Assembly: GCA_951804985.1 (NCBI GenBank) | Contig: OX638132.1 | Coordinates: 9,405,529-9,469,528 of the forward strand | Length of the DNA stretch: 64,000 bases | Direction of reading: 5' to 3' | Source: Dryomyza anilis | Lineage: Eukaryota; Arthropoda; Insecta; Diptera; Dryomyzidae | Part shown: piece by piece, positions 48,958 through 61,247 of the stretch | Numbering within the stretch: position 1 is the first letter of the stretch | How the letters are laid out: each line of letters begins with the position of its first letter | Notes under the pieces: generated by a model | Seen by the model: only the letters and a program-made list of their open reading frames with translations | Told to the model about the DNA's origin: nothing | Databases searched by the model: none | Program-made: the position numbers and the translations under genes

Positions 48958-50000
48958 TATTTGTAAGTAGATTCCTATTAAGTATAATTTCGCAAATTTA
49001 CATAGTACAATTTGGTTTTCTTTATTTGCAGGCATTTCGTTTTGTGATTTTATAAATGCTGCTACTTTAGCACACGCTCTGCTCTGTCTGCTTCTACAGT
49101 GTCTGTGAATTTAGATTAAAATAAAAACAAAGAAAGCTTCAAACGCAATTTCGAGATTCTACTATTTACACGTTAATCCATTAATTATATACTTGCAACA
49201 TGCCCAAACTATCATTCAGAATGATAAAAATATGTAAACTAAACATTCGCTTAAATAATTATATTAGTCGTTTATTTTATAATGTGTGTGTGTCTGCCTG
49301 TCTGTCTGTAAGTGTGTGAATCTGTGAAGTTATCTGTGAATTATTATATTTTTTTTAGTATGCTTCAAAACGACGTAGTTACTCGTTTTATTTGGTTTCA
49401 TTTTCCATTTGGCTTAAATTATTAATTTTAAGTTATACACATAGTTAGATTTGTATGTAGTATGTATGAATACACATCGAATTTCGTCATTATTGAAATA
49501 ATTAAATATCAAAAAAAAACACACAAAAATTATTTGTGTCGAATGAATTTCATATTGAACTCGTTCAATTGTATTTTATTTATTTAACACGTTTTTCTTT
49601 TTTGTACAACTTTATACATGCTTTTTATACGAAATTAAAACATACAACTAAATATTAAATGTAGCTTCGCGCGTTCGTCGAGATTTAGGTTTAGCCTGCT
49701 GCGAAGCGAACTCAGCTATGAATTTAAACCGTGACATTATTCATCTTCATATTATTATTTACCTTAATTCTAGAATATATCTACAATTAACTAATATAGT
49801 CTAAGCTAAGCAATGTAACGAGGATGATGTATGATTGTATCAATACACTAATAATTAGCATTTGTATTAAATTATAATTATATATTAAATGTTATATAAT
49901 GAACCAGAAATAAAATCTTCCATAAAAATCTAAAAAAAAAATAAACGTTTTATCAATTTTTTGTAAGCATACCCAAATAAACGCATAGATTAGGGTGGTT
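48958..50000. other. AT-rich stretch, possible 3' untranslated region
   Basis: It contains a TGTCTGTCTGTAAGTGTGTG simple run near 49290 and ends with a CAGAAATAAAATC poly(A)-like signal near 49905. Assignment to a transcript depends on the uncertain exons just upstream. Confidence 0.25.
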
Positions 50001-50004
50001 TATA

Positions 50005-50232
50005 CAGGGTTTTTCAATAAGAGCGCTACAAAAGCCATTTCATGATGGAAAGATATACGAGCCAACAACGAGTCGAAATTATTAAAATTTACTACCGTAT
50101 TCGAATTCGTATATTTTTCCATCATGAAATGGCAAACCTTACTGAAGAGAAATGTCAAAAGAACGGCAAGAAATATGGCGTCGTTTGCTGTCCCTGTCGC
50201 TCTACTTTGTAGCGTCCCTGTTAAAAACCCTT
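50005..50232. mobile_element. Palindromic MITE derived from mariner rosa ends, copy A
   Basis: It is flanked by TA. The left arm goes from AGGGTTTTTCAATAAGAGC through GCCATTTCATGATGG to TACTACCG, then flips at TTCGAATTCG (about 50100) into the reverse complement of the same transposon end. The left arm lacks about 75 bp present in the right arm. The junction is shared with copy B at 37492-37772. Confidence 0.8.
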
Positions 50233-50279
50233 TATTCTGGTTGTATTCTTTTGTTGAACTACTAGTCACTGTATCTTAA

Positions 50280-51597
50280 ATAATGGGTGGATATAGCGTT
50301 CGTAAAATATTCATGAAATTTCAACACCCTACGATTATTGGTAGTCTGTGCGACAAGGTCAGCCTAAGGGTCAAAAATAATAAAATTACAAGCCCATCGC
50401 CAAATTGATAACACTACACAACAAAATGACAAAAAAAAGTTTGCATTATTTTTGTATTATTGGAAATGACTCGCAGAATTAAAAAAATGTCTACGGATAG
50501 GTTTACGAGATTTCGGGCAATAACTTTTGTACTGAGCTTTCAAAAAGGTGGTCACATATATTTGTAAATATCTCGCGTTTAATAAAACCCATAAACTCAA
50601 TTTTTATATCGAATGAAAGATATTTAAATATTCAATAAACATTTCTTACAATAGTTTGGAATTGGTTGACTGGTTTAAGATAACTCTATAGAAGAACTCG
50701 AAAAATGTAAATTTTGTCGACCAATTTTATTAAAAAATGGTGAAAAATTGAAAACGCAAGATAATGCATAGCTTGTAATATTGCAAAATTAGCCTGTACA
50801 TTTTTAAAGAGAAAGAAATCTATGGATACGTTTTGAGAACAGAAAAAATCATGTGAAAGCATTACAATTGGGTATTAACTAAAAAAAATCGCATAATATG
50901 TTTATACCCTATACCCATGGGTTACAAGTTATAAAATATATGTGAGGATATTTTAGCGCCTCTTAGTAGGCGTGACTGGTATGAAAAAGTATATATTTTC
51001 TTGGTCAACATCATTTTCCGAGTCGATTTAAATATGACCGTCTGTCTGTCCGCCTATACACGATAACTTTAAAACTGCTATTCCGAATGATGTAAAATTT
51101 ATTTTCAATGTATTTTAGTAGAATAGAAATTCAAAGTTCGAAAATGAGTCGATTTAGTCAACGTAATCTACTACATCCACTACGAAATATGGGTTTACTT
51201 TTTAGGATCACATATCTCGTTAAGTATTAAAGATAAAGTTATAAAATTTAAAATTAATTACAAGCAATCATCTATCAATAGTTGCTCAAAAAATAATCGT
51301 GATCCGTTCACATTTTTTATTTTTATGCCTATTTGTATAGCACTCAATTATATTGCTTTCACATAACTTTTTTTATCCTCAAATGTTATCCATATATTTT
51401 TGTCATTTATAGCTCAATTTCTTCGAAAGAGTGTGAATTAATTTTCAAAAATTAAAATTTGTGTATCATCTTACTTTCTCGATTTTTTTTTCTTAAACTA
51501 ATGAACCAATTTAAAAATGTTCTAAGAAATGTTTATTCGATATTCAATTAACTTTCATTCGATGTAACATTTGGATTAAGTGGTGTTAACATCGTTC
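50280..51597. repeat. Diverged inverted repeat, possible foldback element
   Basis: ATCGAATGAAAGATATTTAA and AATAAACATTTCTTA at about 50615-50660 recur in complement at about 51520-51570, nearly 1 kb apart. The region between contains CCGTCTGTCTGTCC and ATACCCATGGGTTA-type sequence. The exact ends are unclear. Confidence 0.4.
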
Positions 51598-52364
51598 TCA
51601 AGAAATCAGCAATATACTTGTTGATTGACCCAAAAGGCTGGCTTCATTTACTACAGCTGCATAATACCAGCCAAGCGAAAAATTTCTTACGAAAAAATTC
51701 TTAGGGACTTGGATTTTTTTTGTGTTCTGTACATTTCCCCGCTGATACGCTTTGGAAAACCCGTTACTGGAAGCATCGAAAAGTCCGCCAATACACATTT
51801 TTCGTCAGCCATATTGCAACAGTAATATTTTATTGCAAAGTATGCTTGCAATTTTCTTCATTTATTTCTTGCGTCAATGTGTTTCGAGGCATTCCGATTT
51901 GAAGACCAATTTCTATTTCACTCTGCGACCAAATGATTCGAAGCAACTGCATTTTTCTGCCCGAATCATTTGTTTTTTTTTTATAAAAAATGTCCTTGAT
52001 ACGTTTATCTCTGTGTAGGTCTCCCGATCTACATTTCCGCCAGATAGCACCTTTCGATCAATGTTTAGATTGTAATTAATGTTTTTTAAAACATGGCTGA
52101 CATTTTGACGGAACACTTTAATAGTTTTGGCAGTTTTTAAGTGACTCTATTTCGGATTTTGTTGAAAAAATTTCACAATGATTTTTCGAATTTCAGCTTA
52201 AGTACCCATTTTTAACAAACACGTTCGTCCGGAAATAAAAAGGATATATTTTGGGTTCATCAGTCATTAAAACGAAAGACGATGATCTGCTAATTTTGTA
52301 TCGGACCCAAAAAACAAAAGTGGGAAGTAAAATACTATGTTACAATTTTTTCGTGCGCACTCCT
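51598..52364 (-). pseudogene. Decayed DD37E-type transposon fragment
   Basis: In minus-strand frames a sequence like FRQNVSHVLKN and NLNIDRKVLSGG aligns with the NPKTISRVINRF and LNIDRKKGSGK part of the element at 25851. Further on, VPKNFFVRNFSLGW lines up with FPKKFLVWQAICS. The right end (52335-52364) reads in complement AGGAGTGCGCACGAAAAAAT before TA, resembling the AGGACTGCGTCGAATAAAAT terminus. Many stops and frameshifts are present, and the far end is missing. Confidence 0.6.
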
Positions 52365-52558
52365 TATATCTAAATAAAAACTAAGTAATAATTATAATAT
52401 AAAATGGATAGTAAAATGGTTGATTTAATTCAGTTTTAACCAGAGTATATTTTAAGAGAACATCTTATTTGAGCAACTGGTGTTAAAAAGTGGTATGTCA
52501 AATTAAAGATAAATCATCAGATCTTTGTTTTATTACATAAAATATATACAATATGACC

Positions 52559-52780
52559 ACACCCAGAAAAAATACTATATAAATAATAGTTTTTTTACTA
52601 TTAAAAATAGTTAATAGGATAAATTATTATTTTAATCGGAAAATACTATTAAATACTAGAAAATACCATGACATTGCCATTAAGTTTATATGAAAAGATT
52701 TATTTTTTGTATACTATTAAATCAATAATTATCCTATTGACCAATTTTAATGGGATTTGAGGGAATTTTTTTCTGGGTGC
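52559..52780. mobile_element. ACACCCAGAAAAAA MITE, copy 2
   Basis: Same ends and interior as 43272-43515, slightly shorter, with one fewer CCATTAAATACTAG unit. Confidence 0.8.
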
Positions 52781-53317
52781 ATCATTTTTTTTTTTGATAG
52801 TTAGATAGTTTGATAGTTAGACTTAACAAAAAAATCGAATCCTATTTAAGTCTGACACCAAATTATATCTTTATTAAGGTCAAGACAATTTAGTAATATG
52901 TAGTGAATTTGAAAGGAAGCTGGTGTAAAAGTAAAATTGAATAGTTTTTGAATTATTTTGAAGGGTCTATTCCATAGACTTTAGTGACAATTAGTGATTG
53001 TATGTAGTGTTTTCTGTGAACAACTAAAGGTAGGTATAGCCTTTCGTGTGACGGGCCACTGCAGTGTATTTGAAGCAGAAGTCATGGCTTTTAAAGAGGT
53101 TCGTACCTGGCTAAGATGGAATGTAGTATTCGTAAATGATATTAGTTTTTCATTGACAGTCAATCTGCTATCATTTTTAGATTATTTCGGTTTTTCCATT
53201 ATTTTGGATAAGTTTGCTTCGAATAGAAGACGAGGAGAAATAGGATATAGATCCCTGGTATAACAATGGAACTCTTTTGGCCCATGTATGCATGTAGCAG
53301 CCATTACAACCTAACCT
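52781..53317. other. Intergenic stretch without a recognised gene
   Basis: Short open frames on both strands (52981-53263) overlap each other and show no family motif or splice support. Confidence 0.4.
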
Positions 53318-54141
53318 GAATATATATATAAAAAACTCTTGGTCCGTCTGTCGGTCTGTCTGTTTGTTCCAGCATCACGTCTAAACCGCTGAACTGATTT
53401 AACTGAATTGAATTTTGCACCAGGATACTATGGAGTCCGGAGGGTGTCATAGGCTAAATATGGGGGGTATTGGACAAAGGGGCGTGGCACCTCCCATACA
53501 ACCTAAACATTCAAAACGACATAACTTGGCACATAGACAAGCTAAGAAGATTAACAAAAAATACATATAAAAAAAAAAATACAAAAGCAAAAATACAAAA
53601 GCAAAAACACAAAACAAAAACACAAAAGCAAAACACAAAAACAAAATCAACCACACTTAAATTCACCGCACTAATATTCACTACACTAAAATTCACCACA
53701 CTCAAATTCAACACACTAAAACTAACCATACTCAAATTAACCACACTTAAATTCACCACATTTAAATTCACCACATTTAAATTCACCACACTAAAACTCA
53801 CCACACTAAAACTCACCACACCAAAATTCACCACACCGAATCTCACCACACTAAAACTTCTACTGGGAAAAACTCTACAGGGAACAATTCTACGGGAAAG
53901 AATTCTACCAGGAAGAATTCTACGGGGGTACAGTCGAGAAAGAATTGTCTATGATAAAAGTTGTTTTAGCGGAGAATTACTTTTGTTTTGGTAACTACAT
54001 TTATAAAACCAATAAAAAACGTCCACAACGAAGCACAGGTCCCTGATGTAAATATTAAAAATGTTTTTTATATTAATAAAATTGCTCCATATCCTTGCAT
54101 TCACAAAATCTTTGCACAAGTCGTGCACGGGACCAGCAAGT
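53318..54141. repeat. Minisatellite-bearing interspersed repeat, copy 2
   Basis: An AT run and CTTGGTCCGTCTGTCGG are followed by GGGGCGTGGCACCTCCCATA (about 53480). Then come the TTCACCACACTAAAA array (53640-53860, about 11-bp units), GGGAAGAATTCTAC units (53868-53932) and the CTCCATATCCTTGCATTC tail. The module order equals that of 100-612, but this copy keeps a longer left part. Confidence 0.6.
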
Positions 54142-54249
54142 CTTAAATAAAATTTAGTATTATATGGAAATTTTAATATTATAAAAATTTCAAAAAATAC
54201 GCATCCAAGTGCGGTATTGGAACATTAGTTTAATGTTAGGCTTTTCCTG

Positions 54250-54570
54250 TGAGACTACACCATTTCCAATTCAAACATGTTCAATTTATATTCAGAGGAC
54301 ATTAATTGTAATTCGGAACTTCGATTTGAAATTTAGAACACGGCAATTGTAATTCAGAAATTCCATTTTTAATTCAAACCCCATCATTTGTAATTCAGAA
54401 ATTTTATTTGAAATTTAAAACACATCAATTATAATTCAGAAAATCCATTTGTAATTCAAGACACATCAATTGTAATTCAGAAAATCCATTTGTAATTCAA
54501 AACACATCAATTGTAATTCAGGAATTCCATTTGATATTCTAAACACGTCAATTGTAATTCAGAAATACAT
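54250..54570. repeat. Tandem array of about 42-bp units
   Basis: Repeated TTTGTAATTCAAAACACATC and AATTGTAATTCAGAAA motifs, about seven degenerate units. It lies just beyond the 3' end of the Tex-like gene. Confidence 0.75.
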
Positions 54571-54656
54571 CAAATCTATCAAAATTCGATAGAAAGCTTG
54601 AACAAAGTAAAAAGTATAGGTAAAAAGCAACTTTTTTATAATACGACGAAATGTTT

Positions 54657-54664
54657 AGTTTTAT
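54657..54664 (-). terminator. Candidate poly(A) signal of the Tex/SRBD1-like gene
   Basis: TTTATT on the plus strand is AATAAA on the minus strand, about 130 bases after the TAA stop. Confidence 0.4.
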
Positions 54665-54788
54665 TGAAACAGCTCACAAAGATATATAGAACAAGTACAA
54701 AAAAATGAATACCATATGGTATCAAAAAAAACAAAACATATTTTACTTTAAACTTAAATTAAAACATTTCAAATAAATACAACATACA

Positions 54789-57700
54789 TTAAGCAAATGT
54801 GAATGATGTGTCCGTTTGCAATAGCATATCTTCCAAACGCAACGCTATGCGTCGGCGTTTCACATCGACTTGCACAATGGATGCAGTCACACGATCGCCA
54901 ATGTTTAGTACAGTGTTTTTCATTTTGCTGCTGTGTATCAGGCCGTCGCACTCAACACCAATATCTACAAAGGCGCCAAAATGTGTAATATTGGTAACAG
55001 CGCCTGCAAAAAACCAAAGATTTTGTTAGCAAAAGAAAATCGTATATTTGAAATGCATTAGTGCTACCAGTGACAACATCGCCCTCGGACAAATCAGTCA
55101 GCCGTGTGATGCCCTGCTTGAATAGCGGACGTTTGTCGAAATCTGAGCGATAATCCTGAAAGAGTTCACGCTGCAAGGCCTCAAGTACAACCTCCAACTG
55201 CAAACACATTTATAATAATTAAATAAAAACAATCATTTGTGCTGCACGTACGCGTTCTTTGGGTATCTTAAAGTCAGCGGCAAGTTCGTAAATATTCGAC
55301 TGCGTTGCATATTCACGAATTTTGGCTATAAAATTAGCGTTGCCCATATCTGCCAATGGCAGCTTGCAACGTTTTATAATTCTATAATAAAAAAAATTGA
55401 AAATTTAAAAACCTAAATAAGCAAATAAGAAATATTAACAAACTTATTGGCCGCAGCATAACTCTCTGGATGCACCCACGTGCAGTCCAATGGATTGTCC
55501 AAGGTGCCACCAACGCTGCGCGGCTCTATGCGTATAAAGCTGAAAGTTTTGTATTTAAAATATTTGTGCCAATTTGAACGATTACTGAAACAATTACCCA
55601 GCACACTGTACAAATGTTTTTTCGCCAATCGATTTCACCTGCAACAAATCCTTGCGCGTACGAAACGGTCCGTTCTCCAGTCGATGTTGTATAATTTTAT
55701 CAGCTTTTTTCTCCGACAAACCGGCAATGTGTCTGGAATGTTTTAAATTAATGACAAAAGAAGCTGGCGCATAGACATCGACTCACTTTAGCACCGACAA
55801 ACTGGCTGTATTTATGTCGACGCCCACATAACTGACACACTCGGAGACCACTTCATTCAGCGATTCACCCAGTTGCTTCTCATTGATGTCATGCTGATAC
55901 ATGCCGACGCCAATGTGACGAGGCTCTATCTTGACATACTCACTGAGCGGATCATTTAGGCGACGCGCAATTGAAACTGCAACCATCACCACCATCATTG
56001 AATAACATTAGTCGTTTCAAGTACAAAAATGGCTAAAACTCACCCGCGCTTATCTCATTCATATCCATTTTCGGAAATTCTTTGCGTGCCACCTCACTGC
56101 ACGAGTAAATCGAGGCGCCCTGCTCGGAGACTATGCTGTAGCGCACCGATTGGCCATCGAGAATGCCGAGCTCAAAGAGTTTCGACAACCAGAATTCGGT
56201 TTCGCGACACGCAGTTCCATTGCCCAATGCAATTATTTTGCAGCTGACAAAAAGAAAATTTTACTAAGCGATGCTAGAATTGAATTTAGTAAATCCAGGC
56301 GTGCACAGATTTACAAAATTCAAAAAAAAAAAAAAATTACTGAGACTTCATTGTGAAATTCCTCTGAACTCAAAAATCGACATAAGACGAAATAATATGG
56401 AGAGGTTTTAGATTTGCTGACCAAAAATTTAAAGTACAAAAATGAAGCTCATCTGGATCCAGTGAACAAAAAAAACTAACATCTATTTTAAGGTCAAAAT
56501 TTTATACTTATTTTCTAATAGATATTTTCAATACTAGATGTGTGATATCCCAGCAAACCAAACGATAATTTTACGATATTGAAACGATACGTTCATAGCC
56601 TCAAATTGTCGTTTTCGATAATCTATAATGATACGAAAATGATAGGGTTTTCGATAAAAACGAACCTATCTAAAATGATATTGTTGTTTTTGTCGTTATA
56701 GATATCGAGATGATATCATAAATGGATTTATTTACGATAAAAAATTTGTATTTGTTCCGAAAATTTTATTTTTTGACAAAAATTATAAAGACGCAATTAA
56801 ATTTTCAAATACTATCAGCCTAACCAATAAACGAAATAATGTCGACTTTAAAGAAAGTATGAGCTTTTCCGACAATTTCCTCTAATATTTATTTGTCAAA
56901 AAGCTCATACTTTCTTTAAAGTCGACATTATTTCGTTTATTGGTTAGGCTGTATCTGTTTTATATCTACAATTTATCATTATATCGAATTTAAAAATTAT
57001 CGTCAAATGGTTTGGAGGGATATTATTCATATTTCAGGTATAAGAAATTTAACTATAACCTTATATATCACCGAAATGTAGCTTAAGTTTACCTAAAAAC
57101 TGGTATTCAGTCGAATATCCTATGAAAAAAATAATTCAAAATCTCCTTTCTAGAGTCGACATTTTTTGTCAAATGCACAGTCGGCACTAATACACATATT
57201 ATACGATTATCGTAAATTACGAACGTTTGATGATTAAAAAATAATTATTAATTTCGATAATTTTGCACAATGATTGCACAATGATAACGTGATAAACGAA
57301 CGAAAATTTGGGTGGGTACATTTCATACCAAGACAAATCATAACATACCAATGGACAACTCATACCAAGACATCTCATACCAAGACAACTCATAACAAGA
57401 TATTTCATACTGTAAAATGGGACGGATGACAAATCTAGTTGGACAAAAGTAAAAAGTTTCTTCGCCCAAAAATCGACAAAATGGGTAGTACTATCGTCTT
57501 CAATGAATCTTCTTCTATTAAGATCCGCAATAGTTTTCGAAAAATAATTGAATGCGTCACCGTGGTAAGACGTTAGCATTCAGTCGTATCTGTTATTATG
57601 AATTCAGTAATTTCGTCATGAAGTTCGTGTCACAAAGTAATTGTAAACCAATTATTACTTGTGTCTTGTCAACATCTTGGCCAACACTTCACCGCACTCT

Positions 57701-59604
57701 TCCGGATCAGTGCCACGCGTATGCGGATAGATGACACCTGTATCTAAAACTTCGGCTCTTTCCGATATTAAAGCCAGTTTACAGCCATTTGTAAAACCAG
57801 GATCAATGCCCAGAATGCGTTCGCCTTTAAGTGGCGACATTAACAGCAACTGCTTGAGATTCTTGGCAAACACATCGATCGAAGCATTTTTGGCCTCCGC
57901 ATTCAGATCTGCGCGTATTTGGCGTGTGAGCAGCGGTTGCACTAAAAGTATTTAATAAATTATAAATAAAAATCTGTAGTGTTAGCTTTGGATTAAAAAG
58001 AATAAATAAATATTACATTTCTTTGTGTAGCATTCTTCGAAGGCCTTTTCAAATATGCTTGTGCGCACCTCATAGCGTAAGCCCTCGCTCATAAACATCT
58101 CGCTGATAAAACGTTTTACATCATTTTTTAGATAGTCGTTTGTTATAATTTTTACTCGGAGAAATTTAAGCGTTTCGCCACGATTGATGGCCAATATCTG
58201 ATGTGGCTTCAGATTGCGCACTGCATTTTGAAAATCAAAATAAATCTCAAACTTTGAGTTGTCATTTTTATTGTGATGATGATGGTTTTGAGTAGCTGCT
58301 GCTTTTGAACTACTCGCTGACTTTTTGTCCTTTGACGTGCCAGCTGCGGTTTCTTTGATTTTGCTGCTCTTGAGATATATTTGATGCACTTTTTGACTTG
58401 GAAGAATAAAACAAATTAGAAACAATAAAATATAATTTTTGTGTGCATCCTACAGTCTGCGCAGCTCCTCTAACACGGCTGTGTGCTTGCTAATCGTGTG
58501 GGATATAATGTTGCAAATGCCAGTGGCCACCTTCTCCACACTGTCAAGATCCGCATTTTTGCGATCGACTATTTGTTCCAGACGTACTGGTGGCGCCTCG
58601 CCATTTAGAATGCGTTCAGCGTAGACCTCTAATCCCAGCGCCTTGGCGCGTTCGGCCAGTGAGCCTTTGCTAGCTGGTTTATAAGGAGCGTACTATTAAA
58701 ATACACACAAAATGCATGAATTACAAAAAATATTCATACACGTTTTAACAAGTTACATAAGTTTTTTTTTTTAATATTAAATTACCAAAAACTCCAACTC
58801 TTCTGTGGTTTTGGCGCACATCATTTCCGTGCGTATGTCCTCATTGATAACATTCTCCTTCTCCAGATTACTGACAATGGCCTCTGCCTTTTTGCGCAGA
58901 TTAACGATTTCCGTGTACGAATTCTTTATGTCGCGCAATTTTTCCGGCGTAATGCGATCGATTAAATCACGTCGATAGCGACATATAAATGGAATCGTAT
59001 TTTCATTTTCGAACAGATTGACAATATTGCGTGCAGCATTATTGTTGATATTCGTTGTCTCGGCCAGCAGCTCATGCACATCCCATACCCTGCGACGTTC
59101 TGACATATGAATAATAAAAAAAAAACAATTTATTGATTTTAGAAATAAATTGTATCCCATAACGCACCCCAAAAGGAACTACGACTTGTCGTTGGTGGCA
59201 GCGACTCATTGGCCAGGCTGCTGTTCATCAGGTCGTCACTATATGATGGTGCATCCATATGTTGCTGCGCTTCCGGCTCTGCTCTAGCATGCTCGGCCAC
59301 AGGAGGCACATTTTCAGCGTCTGCCCAGTCGCTACTTGTTTTCGACTTGTCTTTTGTGGGCCATCGCTGTTTATTTCTACTTGATAATTAGTCTTAGTTA
59401 CATTAAATTCTAAAAATGCGTTAAAATATAGTGTTACGTATTTTTTCCCCCAGAAACTGCTGCTTTTCTTCCAGCTTTGTCATACTCCTTGGTGCTTAAA
59501 TCCTTTCGTGTCCTTTTGTTTGGTGAAGCTCCCTCATCTTCCTCCGAATCTGATATAATTATTACTGGCTTAAGTGCAGCCTGTCGTCTTGGTCGTGTGG
59601 ACAT
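54789..59604 (-). CDS. Tex / SRBD1-like S1 RNA-binding-domain protein, complete
   Basis: Thirteen minus-strand exons, all in phase: 59604-59438, 59376-59168, 59099-58786, 58692-58454, 58396-58017, 57941-57659, 56243-56044, 55976-55787, 55732-55598, 55539-55444, 55381-55252, 55197-55068, 55003-54789 (TAA). They encode 895 residues. The N terminus (1-125) is acidic and Ser-rich ([11 protein letters not shown]) and probably disordered. Tex homology starts at [12 protein letters not shown], with [20 protein letters not shown]-type and [11 protein letters not shown] motifs precede the YqgF/RNase H-like domain ([11 protein letters not shown], about residue 488; [24 protein letters not shown]). Helix-hairpin-helix motifs follow ([14 protein letters not shown]). 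[13 protein letters not shown] comes next, and a C-terminal S1 domain closes the protein ([18 protein letters not shown], about 825-895). Bacterial Tex and human SRBD1 share this order. The family binds nucleic acid and is linked to transcription or RNA, but the animal protein's role is poorly defined. The start ATG is the first in the frame. I recall the fly counterpart as CG31156. Confidence 0.93.
56244..57658 (-). other. Largest intron of the Tex/SRBD1-like gene
   Basis: A 1.4-kb intron between the YqgF-domain exons. It contains many ACGATAAT/ATTATCGT-type inverted units (about 56560-57300) around a perfect long hairpin. A TCATACCAAGACA repeat lies at 57325-57410. The 120-codon frame at 57217-57579 is intronic and repetitive. 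Confidence 0.7.
56816..56951. repeat. Perfect inverted repeat, 53-bp arms, 30-bp loop
   Basis: The left arm 56816-56868 starts CAGCCTAACCAATAAACG. The right arm 56899-56951 ends CGTTTATTGGTTAGGCTG. All 53 positions are exactly complementary, and the 30-bp spacer is not. It lies in an intron of the Tex/SRBD1-like gene and is transcribed with it. Confidence 0.95.
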
Positions 59605-61247
59605 TTGAATTAATTGTTGCTTGTAAATATGTGGGAATAATTAAACAATTCAATTTTTGATTACAGTTGATGGCGGACAATTGAAAAGTGTTGCCAGATT
59701 ATTGATTAGTTCTGCACGTCAAATTCAGACACAATTCAGCAATTACAAATTCAGCAAAGTTGTGGACTCACTCAGATTTTCACTCTAAATTCCCCTCAAT
59801 ATATCGCGGATTTCACTTATTAATATATTGGAAATTTGAGATTGTACACACAGAAATAAATATTTATATTTGATAACACCGTACAACAAAATTTTACTTT
59901 TGGCTACACAAATCAAAAAATCTATATATTCTTAAAGTACGCTTAAAAAATAAAATACACGTGTAACCCCGTTTTTCTAGATCAATTCGATAAAGGGTTT
60001 TATTTACATTTGAAAAGCAAGTGCATATAAAATCGAATATTTGAAAAATGTTGGATGTATTCCGTAGCTGTGAAAACACTGAATGTGAAAATGGTTATCC
60101 CATATCAATTCAATTACAAGTTCTATTTGCATTTAATTATTTTTAATTGATAGTAACATATCAAATGGGAATAAAACCTTTAAAAGAAATGATATTGAAA
60201 AATAGTTTTCATATCCATACTCAGAGAGATACAAAATATATGTCGCAAAAAAATATTAAAAAATATAATGAAAACGTAATATAAAATAAAACCTAAACGA
60301 ATTGATCTAAAAAAACTCGGTACACATAAATTCTTAGAACGATCTTCACGTACTCGTCGATTTTTTGATGAATGCTAAATAGGGTCAGACGGTGTAATAT
60401 GTTAACTATCAAAATAATAATAATAATAATAGTTTGGCGCTACAGTCCTGTATAGAACTTCGGCCGAGCTCTCTCACCATTTTGAGCTGTGCGTGTTATA
60501 TTTGTACTCAAAGTGGTGGGACCTACAGTTTATTGCCGAATCCGAACGGCGGGTGAGAGCTTTTCATAGGCAATGTTTTACTCTCGTAGGTTTGTCATTT
60601 ACTGACGAGAGGTAGCGCGGTATAGAAAAATGTTTCTATGAAAAGATGTTGTTAACCCCAGTCCAGGCTTGAACCGGGGACCTTTCGGCTCGCAGTCCAA
60701 CGCACTAACCACTAAGCTACCGCGGCTACTATCAAAATGGAACACATAATTATTGTCATTTTTTGTCTTTTTTAAAAATTAGATTGTTAAATTTGAAAAT
60801 TCATTGATTGTTAATTATAGCAATTGATAAATCAATATATTAACAATTTTAAATAAATTGAAATTTTCATTTTATTTTAAAATTTGTATTAATTTGTATT
60901 TTTTATGTAATTAAGGCGGAATCCGCCTCAACATTGGCGAAGTGTGCTTATTTTTGCTGCTGCAGATCGTTGGAGACTATAGTCTTTGCTATAGCAAAAG
61001 TTTTTTTGTAATGTTTTTTTTTCCGCGAAAAAAGAAAAATCTTAAAGCATAGTTTTCAGATAAATCTGGCTACCTTTTTTAGTACATATCTAAGGCAAAA
61101 CCCGTTTTGTGAAATATGGAAACATCGTTGAAAATCAGCTGATTTCTGCATGTTTAACATTAAACACAGCTCTTTTTCGTATCGTTTGTTTTTATTTAAA
61201 ACTATTCGCAGTGTTCTTTTAATAAAATTAACAGCAATAAGAACAAA
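59605..61247. promoter_or_regulatory. Divergent intergenic region between the Tex-like gene and mRRF2
   Basis: 1.64 kb separates the two start codons and presumably carries both promoters. It contains a SINE (60416-60727) and AT-rich sequence. No TATA box or defined motif could be assigned. The 250 bp before the mRRF2 ATG are the least AT-rich part. Confidence 0.4.
60416..60727 (-). mobile_element. tRNA-derived SINE, copy 4
   Basis: Full length, minus orientation, with box B GGTTCAAGCCTGG in complement near 60665-60680 and a (TTA)n tail. The target-site duplication ACTATCAAAAT lies at 60405-60415 and 60728-60738. The perfect 11-bp duplication suggests a recent insertion. Confidence 0.92.

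Noticed and set aside
56553..57310. Large MITE with the 53-bp hairpin at its centre
   Set aside because: The outer ACGATAAT-type sequences are too diverged and irregular to define matching ends; only the central hairpin is certain.
57217..57579. 120-codon minus-strand frame
   Set aside because: Lies inside an intron of the Tex-like gene, and part of it is a translation of TCATACCAAGACA repeats.
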